This document shows, piece after piece, positions 1-7,800 of a stretch of DNA of 10,257 nucleotides. Source of the DNA: Bacilli bacterium (GTDB lineage: Bacteria > Bacillota_I > Bacilli_A > ML615J-28 > CAG-313); NCBI GenBank assembly GCA_900770645.1, contig CAAGKY010000036.1, positions 1-10,257 on the forward strand, given 5' to 3'. Below the pieces are notes generated by a model. The model saw only the letters and a list, made by a program, of their open reading frames with translations, was not told the origin of the DNA and did not search any database. A program made the position numbers and the translations under genes. Position 1 is the stretch's first letter. The number at the start of each line of letters is the position of its first letter.

Positions 1-30
1 ATTAAAGCAGTTTCAGAAAAAAATGAATAA
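1..30 (+). CDS. rplJ: 3' end of probable rplJ (ribosomal protein L10), partial
   Basis: Frame 1 reads IKAVSEKNE and then TAA at 28-30. The open frame runs in from the left edge, ends 30 nt before rplL, and has the lysine/glutamate-rich helical character of many L10 C-termini. In almost all bacteria rplJ lies directly upstream of rplL, and L10 anchors the L7/L12 dimers to the ribosome. Only nine residues are visible, so the identity rests mainly on gene order. Confidence 0.6.
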   Translation: MKAVSEKNE

Positions 31-44
31 ATTTTGTTAAACAT

Positions 45-50
45 AGGAGG
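45..50 (+). promoter_or_regulatory. Ribosome binding site of rplL
   Basis: A perfect AGGAGG lies 10 nt before the ATG at 61. It fixes the rplL start at 61. An upstream in-frame TTG at 34 would place this site inside the coding region and add nine residues foreign to the L7/L12 family. Confidence 0.85.
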
Positions 51-60
51 AACAAACGAA

Positions 61-435
61 ATGGCAAAAATTAGTACTGCAGATTTTATTGCTGCAATTA
101 AAGAAATGAGTGTATTAGAATTAAATGATTTAGTAAAGGCTATCGAAGAAGAATTCGGTGTTACAGCTGCAGCTCCAGTTGCAGTAGTGGCAGCTGACGC
201 AGGTGCAGCAGCAGATGCAGCTCCAAGCGAAGTAGATGTTATCTTAAAACATCCTGGACAAAACAAATTAGCTGTTATTAAATTAGTTAAAGAAGTAACT
301 GGTTTAGGATTAGGTGAAGCTAAAGCATTAGTTGACGGTGCTCCAAAAGCAGTTAAAGAACACATTTCTCCAGAAGAAGCTGAAGCTTTAAAAGCTAAAT
401 TAGTTGAAGCTGGTGCAGAAGTAGAAGTTAAATAA
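61..435 (+). CDS. rplL: 50S ribosomal protein L7/L12
   Basis: This is the ribosomal stalk protein that, as dimers bound to L10, recruits and stimulates the translational GTPases IF2, EF-Tu, EF-G and RF3. The product has 124 residues, normal for the family. An N-terminal dimerisation segment (about 1-33, MAKISTADFIAAIKEMSVLE...) is followed by an Ala/Val/Pro-rich flexible hinge (about 36-56) and a globular C-terminal domain (about 57-124). The C-terminal domain carries the family signature KLAVIKLVKEVTGLGLGEAK and then LVDGAPKAVKE, the surface that contacts the GTPases. The start at 61 is preceded by a perfect AGGAGG, and the protein begins with the expected MAK. It follows the probable rplJ tail and is followed by an attenuator-like hairpin and a methyltransferase gene. 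Nothing looks damaged. Confidence 0.98.
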   Translation: MAKISTADFIAAIKEMSVLELNDLVKAIEEEFGVTAAAPVAVVAADAGAAADAAPSEVDVILKHPGQNKLAVIKLVKEVTGLGLGEAKALVDGAPKAVKEHISPEEAEALKAKLVEAGAEVEVK

Positions 436-453
436 TTAATTTAAGTATTTAAT

Positions 454-487
454 AAACCTGGAGAATTAACCTTCTTCAGGTTTTATT
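454..487 (+). terminator. Attenuator-like hairpin between rplL and the methyltransferase
   Basis: Bases 454-465 pair with 472-483 (12 pairs including one G-U, core AAACCTG/CAGGTTT) around the six-base loop TTAACC. The hairpin begins 18 nt after the rplL stop. The following tract is TTTTATTATT, broken by A residues, so termination is probably incomplete. That fits a site that lets some transcripts continue into the methyltransferase gene, whose Shine-Dalgarno (491-495) starts just 7 nt after the stem. The stem is directly visible; partial read-through is inference. Confidence 0.65.
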
Positions 488-500
488 ATTAGGAGTTATT

Positions 501-1097
501 ATGAGTAATCAATATTTTGAAAACAATGAAAAATTAATCAGTAATATTCAAACAATTAAATACTATTTTCAAAAAAATACTATGTATTTTGATACTGATA
601 ATGGAGTTTTTTCGAAGGGTGGAATAGATTATGGTAGTAACGTTTTACTACAAAATATTACATCATTAAATGAAAAAAAGACACTGCTTGATGTTGGTTG
701 TGGTTACGGAACAATGGGGATCACACTAGCTAAAAAATATCCAAATTTGAACGTTGAAATGGTTGATGTAAATCTAAGAGCTCTTGAATTATGCAATAGT
801 AATATTGTTAAAAATGAGGTTAAAAACGCCTTAGCTTTCGAAAGTAATTGTTATGAAAATGTAACAAAAACATATGATGTAATTATTAGTAATCCACCTA
901 TTAGAGCTGGTAAAAAAATAGTTTTTGAAATTATAGGAAAAGCTATTGAATACCTTAATGATAATGGGGAATTATGGATAGTTATTCAAAAGAAACAAGG
1001 GGCAGAGTCTGCATTAAAACACTTAAATGGTATATATAAAGAAGTAGAAGTAGTAACAAAAGATGGTGGATATTGGATAATAACTGCTAGGAAATAA
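501..1097 (+). CDS. ybxB: Class I SAM-dependent methyltransferase, RsmC/YbxB family
   Basis: This is probably an N2-guanine rRNA methyltransferase of the RsmC type, acting on the small ribosomal subunit. The exact target is not shown by the sequence. The 198-residue product has SAM-binding motif I LLDVGCGYGTMG (62-73), an acidic motif II end VDVN (88-91), and the catalytic motif IV SNPPIRAGK (130-138), typical of RsmC and related N-methyltransferases. Upstream, the segment FSKGGIDYGSNVLL (37-50) matches the family's F(S)xxxxDxGSxLLL pattern. It is a single methyltransferase domain, unlike E. coli RsmC, which has a duplicated N-terminal half. Length and position between rplL and rpoB match B. 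subtilis ybxB. The start at ATG 501 has AGGAG (491-495) with 5 nt spacing. Its transcript ends at the strong terminator at 1108-1153. Confidence 0.88.
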   Translation: MSNQYFENNEKLISNIQTIKYYFQKNTMYFDTDNGVFSKGGIDYGSNVLLQNITSLNEKKTLLDVGCGYGTMGITLAKKYPNLNVEMVDVNLRALELCNSNIVKNEVKNALAFESNCYENVTKTYDVIISNPPIRAGKKIVFEIIGKAIEYLNDNGELWIVIQKKQGAESALKHLNGIYKEVEVVTKDGGYWIITARK

Positions 1098-1107
1098 TCG
1101 GTTAATT

Positions 1108-1153
1108 AAGGTAAGGAAAAAACATGTACAAAATGTTTCCTTACCTTTTTTTT
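1108..1153 (+). terminator. Strong intrinsic terminator after the methyltransferase gene
   Basis: Bases 1110-1119 (GGTAAGGAAA) pair perfectly with 1136-1145 (TTTCCTTACC), extended by two A-T pairs at the base. Eight T's follow at 1146-1153. The loop of about 16 nt can fold further through ACAT/ATGT. The site starts 10 nt after the ybxB stop and 22 nt before the -35 of the rpoB promoter, so it separates the ribosomal-protein transcript from rpoBC. Confidence 0.92.
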
Positions 1154-1174
1154 GAAAAAAGTAGGAAATATTTC

Positions 1175-1203
1175 TTGACAAAAAAAAACGTTTGTGGTAT
1201 CAT
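1175..1203 (+). promoter_or_regulatory. Housekeeping promoter of rpoBC, extended -10
   Basis: A perfect -35 TTGACA (1175-1180) is followed after 17 nt by TATCAT (1198-1203), one mismatch from TATAAT. The TG at 1195-1196 gives a TGn extended -10. The spacer begins with eight A's directly after the -35. The expected transcript start is near 1210, giving a leader of about 53 nt before the rpoB TTG. The position right after a strong terminator and before rpoB supports this as the main rpoBC promoter. Confidence 0.85.
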
Positions 1204-1247
1204 AATAGAATATGATAGGATGGAGCATTTTGCTTTGAAATTGTATC

Positions 1248-1256
1248 GAGAGGTGG
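1248..1256 (+). promoter_or_regulatory. Ribosome binding site deciding the TTG start of rpoB
   Basis: GAGAGGTGG lies 6 nt before TTG 1263. No ATG or GTG in the same frame lies between this site and the conserved N-terminus, so the non-canonical TTG start is well supported. Confidence 0.8.
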
Positions 1257-1262
1257 ATTAAT

Positions 1263-4200
1263 TTGAGTTGGAAAAATGTTCAATACGGAAAGAAAAGAGT
1301 GCGTCGTAATTATGCTAGGGTACAAACAAACGTTGAATTACCTAACTTAATTGAAGTACAAACAGGTTCATTCCAATGGTTGATTGAAACAGGTTTAAAT
1401 GAGTTGTTTCATGAAATATCTCCAATAAGAGATCATGGAGATGGAGAAAAATTTGAATTATATTTTGGTGAATATGAATTTGATGAACCAAAATATACTA
1501 TTCAAGAAGCAAAAGTTCACAGTGTAAATTATTCAAGAGCATTAAAAGTAAATGTTAGATTAATTAACAAAGAAACTGGAGAAATCAAAGAAGATAAAAT
1601 CTTCATGGGAGAATTCCCTTTTATGACTCCTTGGGGAACTTTTATTATTAATGGTTCTGAACGTGTAATTGTTACACAAATTATTCGTTCAGCTGGTGTA
1701 TTCTTCTCTAAAGAAAAGAATAAGAAAACTGGTCGTGTAAATTATTCTGGACAAATTATCCCAACACGTGGTGCTTGGATTGAATTTGAATTAGGAACAA
1801 AAGATATTTTTTATGCGAAATTAGACCGTTCTAAGAAAGTGCCTTTATCTACATTTATTAAAGCCTTAGGGGTAAAACGTAATCAAGAAATTACTGAATT
1901 ATTTGGTGATTCAGAATTTATGAGAAATACTTTTGGTAAAGATAATGCATTCGGTGAAGATGATGCTATCAAAGAATTATATGATCGTTTAAGACCAGGT
2001 GAAAAAACATCTGCAGATACTGCTAGAAAGTTCATTGCGAGCCGTTTATTTGATGTTCGCCGTTACGATTTAGCAAGTGTTGGTCGTTATAAAGTTAATA
2101 AAAAATTAGACGTTGTTCAAAGAGCAATAGGACACCGCTTAGCTAAAGATTTAGTTAATAAAGAAACTGGGGAAATTATTTTACCAGCTGGTACTGAAAT
2201 TCTTTACAAAGATTCAAAAGGTGTTAATACTGTAGAAATCTTAGAACAAAATCGTAAACATTTTAGAATTGAAAAAGAATTTGAATTAATGTTAGAAGGT
2301 AATAGTGTTTTACTTGAAACTTTAGAAGTTTTAGTTAAGACATCTGATGGAGAAAAATTAGTAAAAGTTATTGGTAATGACCAACGTGAAACTGTTAATC
2401 ATGTTGTATTATCTGATATCTTTGCTTCTATCTCTTACTATCTAAACTTACATGATGGTGTTGGACGTACAGATGATATTGACCATTTAGGAAATCGTCG
2501 TCTACGTTTAATTGGTGAGTTATTACAAAATCAATTCCGTATCGGTTTAACTAAATTAGAAAAGAATGTACGTGATCGTATGTCAACTTCAGTTGATTCA
2601 CGTACAGTAGTACCTCAAAATTTAGTTAATATCCGTCCATTAATTTCAACATTACGTGAATTTTTTGCGAGCAGCCAATTATCACAATTCATGGATCAAA
2701 TCAATCCTCTTTCTGAAATAACACATAAACGTCGTTTATCGGCTTTAGGTCAAGGTGGGTTATCAAGAGAACGTGCTGGATTCGAAGTGCGTGACGTTCA
2801 CCCATCACACTATGGTAGAATTTGTCCGGTAGAAACACCAGAAGGTCAAAATATCGGGTTAATTAACTCACTTGCTTCATACGCAAAAGTTAATTTATAT
2901 GGATTTATTCAAACTCCTTATTTAACAGTAAAAAATAATCGTGAAGAACCTTCATACAAAGAAGGTATTCATAAAGCATACATTGATACTTCTATCCCTC
3001 CTAGATATTTAACAGCGGATGAAGAAGAAGAATATGTAATTGCGCAAGCAAACGTTAATATGAGTAAAGATCCAGAAACTGGAGAAATTACAATTATTGA
3101 TGATAAAGTTATCGCACGTAAGAATGGTGAATTCGTTGAAGTTAGTAAAATGGATATTAACTTAGTCGATGTTTCACCAAAACAAGTAGTTGCTATTTCA
3201 ACTGCATGTATCCCATTCCTAGAACACGACGATACAACTCGTGCGTTGATGGGTGCCAACATGCAACGTCAAGCAATTCCGCTATTAAGACCAGAAGCTC
3301 CATTTGTAGGAACTGGTATTGAATATAAAGCGGCTAAAGACTCAGGGGTAGCAATTGTTGCTGATCGCGCTGGGGTGATTGAATATGTTGATGGATACAA
3401 GATTGTTCTTTGTGATAATGATGGTATTCGTCATACATATCCTATGACAAAATATGAACGTTCTAATAACTCAACTTGTGTTAACCAACGTCCAATTGTA
3501 AGAGTTGGTGAAACAATTGAAGTAGGAGATGTATTAGCAGATGGTTCATCAATGGATCAAGGAGAATTAGCTTTAGGACGTAACGTTGTAATTGCCTTTA
3601 TGACATGGAACGGTTATAACTTTGAGGATGCCGTTATTATGAGTGAACGTTTAGTTCAAGATGACGTATATACATCAATTCATATTGAAGAATATGATGT
3701 TCAAGTACGTGATACTAAATTAGGTAAAGAAATGATAACTGCCGATTTAGATGGTGAAGCTAAAGATTCTATTCAAAATTTAGGACCTAACGGAATCATT
3801 CGTTTAGGTGCTGAAGTTAAAGAAGGAGATACTTTAGTAGGTAAGGTTACTCCAAAAGGATTAACTGAACCAACTCCAGAAGAACGTTTAAGTCAAGCGT
3901 TATTCTCTGATAATTCAAAAGATGTTCGTGTTACTTCATTAAAAGTACCTCACGGTGGTGGAGGAATCGTAAGTAAGATTGAACACTTCACAAGAAAAGA
4001 TGGTGCTGAACTTCCACCTTCTGTAAATGAAGTTGTACGTGTGTACATTGTACAAAAACGTAAGATTTCTGAAGGGGATAAAATGGCTGGTCGACATGGT
4101 AATAAAGGGGTTATCTCAAATATTTTACCAATTGAAGATATGCCATTTATGGAAGATGGTACACCAATTGATATCATGTTGAATCCACAAGGGGTTCCTT

Positions 4201-4877
4201 CTCGTATGAATATCGGGCAAGTTCTAGAAATCCATTTAGGTATGGCTGCTAAGAAACTTGGAATTCATGTTGCGACACCAGTATTTGATGGAGTTAAACA
4301 ACAAGACTTAGTAGAAATTATGAATGAAGCTCGTAATTTAGAACGTGAAGCAGCTTTAAAAGATTCTCGTGATTTTAAAGCTCCAGTAGATGAATTTGGT
4401 AAGATGTACTTATACGATGGACGTACAGGACGTCGTTTTGACAACAAAATATCTGTTGGGGTAATGTATATGATCAAACTTGCGCACATGGTTGATGACA
4501 AACTTCATGCTCGTAGTGAAGGACCTTACACATTAGTAACTCAACAACCAATGGGTGGTAAAGCTCAAAACGGGGGTCAACGTTTTGGGGAAATGGAAGT
4601 TTGGGCTCTAGAAGCATATGGAGCTGCACATACATTACAAGAAATGATGACTATTAAATCTGATGATATCATCGGACGTAATAAAGTTTATAAAGCAATC
4701 GTTGATGGAGAACCAATTCCAGAACCAGGAATTCCTGAATCATTCCGTGTATTAATCAAAGAATTACAAGGTTTAGGATTAAGTGTTAAGTTAATTAACA
4801 ACAAAGGTGAAGACGTTGCTAATGAAAGTTTAGTAGAACAGTTTGCAGAAGCACAAGCAAGCAAACGTGGTCTATAA
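1263..4877 (+). CDS. rpoB: DNA-directed RNA polymerase subunit beta
   Basis: This catalytic core subunit of RNA polymerase forms the active-site cleft with RpoC. The 1204-residue product is close to the usual Bacillota length. It opens with the expected VQYGKKRVRRNYARV (6-20) and NLIEVQTGSFQW. The rifampicin region (about 470-498) reads SSQLSQFMDQINPLSEITHK and continues into KRRLSALGQGG. It keeps the positions equivalent to E. coli D516 (D478), H526 (H488), R529 (R491) and S531 (S493), but has Gln497 where Pro is usual. NFEDAVIMSER (from 786) holds the conserved Glu788-Asp789. The flap includes PHGGGG (from 896), and GDKMAGRHGNKG (938-949) supplies active-site lysines K940 and K948. The C-terminal PEPGIPESFRVLIKELQ (from 1153) forms the clamp-binding end. 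The residues before the flap (FSDNSKDVRV, 881-890) differ from the usual FGEK form. It starts at TTG and lies 15 nt before rpoC. Confidence 0.98.
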   Translation: MSWKNVQYGKKRVRRNYARVQTNVELPNLIEVQTGSFQWLIETGLNELFHEISPIRDHGDGEKFELYFGEYEFDEPKYTIQEAKVHSVNYSRALKVNVRLINKETGEIKEDKIFMGEFPFMTPWGTFIINGSERVIVTQIIRSAGVFFSKEKNKKTGRVNYSGQIIPTRGAWIEFELGTKDIFYAKLDRSKKVPLSTFIKALGVKRNQEITELFGDSEFMRNTFGKDNAFGEDDAIKELYDRLRPGEKTSADTARKFIASRLFDVRRYDLASVGRYKVNKKLDVVQRAIGHRLAKDLVNKETGEIILPAGTEILYKDSKGVNTVEILEQNRKHFRIEKEFELMLEGNSVLLETLEVLVKTSDGEKLVKVIGNDQRETVNHVVLSDIFASISYYLNLHDGVGRTDDIDHLGNRRLRLIGELLQNQFRIGLTKLEKNVRDRMSTSVDSRTVVPQNLVNIRPLISTLREFFASSQLSQFMDQINPLSEITHKRRLSALGQGGLSRERAGFEVRDVHPSHYGRICPVETPEGQNIGLINSLASYAKVNLYGFIQTPYLTVKNNREEPSYKEGIHKAYIDTSIPPRYLTADEEEEYVIAQANVNMSKDPETGEITIIDDKVIARKNGEFVEVSKMDINLVDVSPKQVVAISTACIPFLEHDDTTRALMGANMQRQAIPLLRPEAPFVGTGIEYKAAKDSGVAIVADRAGVIEYVDGYKIVLCDNDGIRHTYPMTKYERSNNSTCVNQRPIVRVGETIEVGDVLADGSSMDQGELALGRNVVIAFMTWNGYNFEDAVIMSERLVQDDVYTSIHIEEYDVQVRDTKLGKEMITADLDGEAKDSIQNLGPNGIIRLGAEVKEGDTLVGKVTPKGLTEPTPEERLSQALFSDNSKDVRVTSLKVPHGGGGIVSKIEHFTRKDGAELPPSVNEVVRVYIVQKRKISEGDKMAGRHGNKGVISNILPIEDMPFMEDGTPIDIMLNPQGVPSRMNIGQVLEIHLGMAAKKLGIHVATPVFDGVKQQDLVEIMNEARNLEREAALKDSRDFKAPVDEFGKMYLYDGRTGRRFDNKISVGVMYMIKLAHMVDDKLHARSEGPYTLVTQQPMGGKAQNGGQRFGEMEVWALEAYGAAHTLQEMMTIKSDDIIGRNKVYKAIVDGEPIPEPGIPESFRVLIKELQGLGLSVKLINNKGEDVANESLVEQFAEAQASKRGL

Positions 4878-4880
4878 TTT

Positions 4881-4887
4881 GGGGTGA
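4881..4887 (+). promoter_or_regulatory. Ribosome binding site deciding the rpoC start
   Basis: GGGGTGA lies 5 nt before ATG 4893, just after the rpoB stop. The in-frame GTG 4884 and ATG 4887 lie inside this site and have no Shine-Dalgarno of their own. The start at 4893 is therefore preferred, giving the N-terminus MNNKKYEYIQIGIAS. Confidence 0.75.
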
Positions 4888-4892
4888 TGGCT

Positions 4893-7800
4893 ATGAACAA
4901 TAAAAAATATGAATATATTCAAATAGGTATCGCATCTGCAGAAGAAATTATATCTTGGGCAAATCCAGTATTACGTGAAGAAGTAAAAAATGGTAATGTT
5001 TTAAAATACAATCCTTTACGTAAAGATAAAATGGCTGTATATGACAAAGATGGTAATTTCTTAAAAGATTACGATTTAAAAGGTGAAGTTAAAAAACACG
5101 AAACTATCAACTATCGTACTCAAAAACCAGAAAAAGATGGTTTATTCTGTGAAGTTATTTTTGGACCAACAAAAGACTATCAATGTGCTTGTGGTAAATC
5201 ACGCAAGAGTTTAACAGGTGAACACAAAGTTTGTGAAAAGTGTGGAGTTGAATTAACTGAAAGTAAAGTTCGTCGTGAACGTATGGGTTATATCGCTCTT
5301 GCGGCTCCAATCGTACATAACTGGTATTTACGTAGTGTTCCTAGTAAAATTGCAACATTAACTGAAAAGAAGACTACAGAAATTGATGACATTGTTTACT
5401 ATGCATCATACATTATTACTGAGGTAAGTGAAGATATCGAAGAATTACATGTAGATGATATAATTAGTGAACAAGAACATGCAATGTATCGTCGTAAATA
5501 TCCATTTAAGTATAAAGTAAAAACAGGAGCTGAAGCTATTCGCTATTTACTTCAAAAACAAGATGTTAACCAAATTGTTAGCGATATTCGTGAAAAGCTA
5601 AAGAAAGCTACTAAACAAAAAAGAGAAGGTTATATTAAGAGACTAGAAATTGCTGAAGCATTCGCTCAATCTGAAAATAAACCTGAATGGATGGTAATGG
5701 ATGTTATTCCAGTTATCCCACCAGATTTAAGACCAATGGTTCAACTAGATGGTGGACGTTTCGCAACTACTGACTTAAATGACCTATATCGTCGTATTAT
5801 TACACGTAATAATCGTTTACGTAAAGAATACGAAGTATTCGCACCAGAAATCATTATCAAAAATGAAAAACGTGTGCTTCAAGAAGCATGTGATGCTTTA
5901 ATTGACAATACTGGTTTAAATCGTCGTAATAAACGACCAGTAATGGATAAGAATCGTTCTTTAAAATCATTATCAGATATTTTAAGAGGTAAGCAAGGGC
6001 GTTTCCGTCAAAACTTATTAGGTAAACGTGTTGACTACTCAGGACGTAGTGTTATCGTTGTTGGACCTAACTTAAAAATGTATCAATGTGGTATTCCAAG
6101 AGAAATGGCACTTATCTTATTTAAACCATTTATTATTAATTACTTACGTCAAAAAGATGCTTTAAATGGAGATACAATCAAAGAAAAAGCTGGAATTAAA
6201 CGTGCTAAAGAAATGATTGAAAAAGGTACTCCAGAAGCAATGGAAGCATTAGAAAAGATTGTCGTAGAACATCCAGTATTGCTTAACCGTGCTCCTACAC
6301 TACATAGACTTTCAATCCAAGCATTTGAACCAAAACTAGTTGAAGGAAAAGCAATTCGTTTACATCCACTAGTAACAACTGCGTTCAATGCCGACTTCGA
6401 CGGGGACCAAATGCCAGTGCATGTTCCTTTATCAGAAGAAGCACAAACAGAAGCTCGCTTATTAATGCTTGCATCTAAAAACATTTTAGCTCCAAAAGAT
6501 GGTAAACCAATCGTTACACCATCACAAGATATGATCATTGGTAACTATTATCTATCAATTGAAAGAAGTCAACCAGATTTAGATTTCAATTCTTACGATG
6601 AGTTACATGAAGCATACATGAATAATTTAGTTTCATTCAATAGTAAGATTGAAACTGAAAATGATTTCTATCGTAATATCAAGTATCTAGATGATGCTGT
6701 AAGAGATGGAAAATGTGAAAAGAATCAAAAATTCCATATTGATGCACGTGAAGGTCGTGTATTCAAAAATCCTTCAGAAGCAGAACTTGCTTATGAAAGA
6801 GGAGAAATTGATTTCCATACAAGATTCGTTCTTCCTGCGAGAACTTTAAACAAACCATTTGTTTATATTGATGAAGCTTGGAAAGAAACTGATCCTGAAA
6901 AATATGAAAATGCGGTTAAACGAAATGAAGAAAGAATGAATAAGTATATTATTACTACTCATGGAAAAATTATCTTCAATTCAGTATTCCCAGAAAATTT
7001 CTCATATGTTAATGAAGCAACACAAGATAACTTGTCCGTAGAGACAGATGAACGTTTCTTTGTTGATAAAGGAGAAAACTATCGTGACAAAATTAAGAAT
7101 TTACCATTAAATGATCAATTTAAAAAGAAATTCTTAAGTATGATTATTAGTGAAGTATTTAAACAAGCTAAGATTGTTGAAACTTCAAAAACTCTTGATA
7201 AGATGAAAGATTTAGGGTTCTATTATTCAACTATGTCAGGTATTACTGTATCAGCATTTGACGTAATGGATATTCCTGGTAAACCAGAAATTATCGAAAC
7301 TGCCGAAAACAAAGTAAAGAAATATAACTCTTTATATCGTCGTGGTATCCTAAATGAAAATGAACGTAAGAAAAACGTTATTCAAGTTTGGACAGATGCT
7401 AAAGACTCAATTGAAACTCAAATCAAGAAAGTTATGAAGGATCATGCTTCAACTAACCACATCTTCATGATGGCCGATTCAGGAGCCCGTGGATCAAGTT
7501 CGAACTTTACACAGCTTGCCGGTATGCGTGGGTTGATGGCTAAACCTAATGGGGAATCAATGGAAATCCCAATCAAATCATGTTTCCGTGAAGGTATGTC
7601 AATGTCAGAATTCTTCATTTCTACTCACGGTGCGCGTAAAGGTTCTACCGATACAGCGTTAAAAACTGCTGAATCTGGATATTTAACAAGACGTTTAGTT
7701 GACGTTTCTCATGACATTACAGTAACTTGTGATGATTGTGGAACAGATAAAGGTATGGTTATGACTGACTTAATCAATAGTCGTGATGATACAACTATTG

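Noticed and set aside
34..60. Upstream TTG start that would lengthen rplL by nine residues
   Set aside because: The perfect AGGAGG at 45-50 lies inside it, and L7/L12 proteins start MAK..., as at 61.
1201..1206. CATAAT as the -10 of the rpoB promoter
   Set aside because: It would be 20 nt from the -35. TATCAT at 1198 has 17-nt spacing and a TG extension.
1223..1235. Small hairpin GAGCA-TTT-TGCTT in the rpoB leader, considered as a regulatory element
   Set aside because: Only four or five pairs form, with a three-base loop. This is too weak to support as a riboswitch or attenuator without conservation data.
2969..3262. Open frame on the - strand inside rpoB (also 3950-4177, 4265-4501 and 4688-4900)
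   Set aside because: They are opposite a highly conserved gene, have no Shine-Dalgarno or family resemblance, and are rich in Ser, Thr and Ile as expected from the complement of AT-rich coding DNA.
4884..4892. Alternative GTG (4884) or ATG (4887) starts for rpoC
   Set aside because: Both lie within the GGGGTGA Shine-Dalgarno and have no site of their own. ATG 4893 is correctly spaced.
6149..6538. A 129-codon open frame on the - strand inside rpoC
   Set aside because: It is the complement of the conserved active-site region of RpoC. It shows no recognisable domain and no start context.
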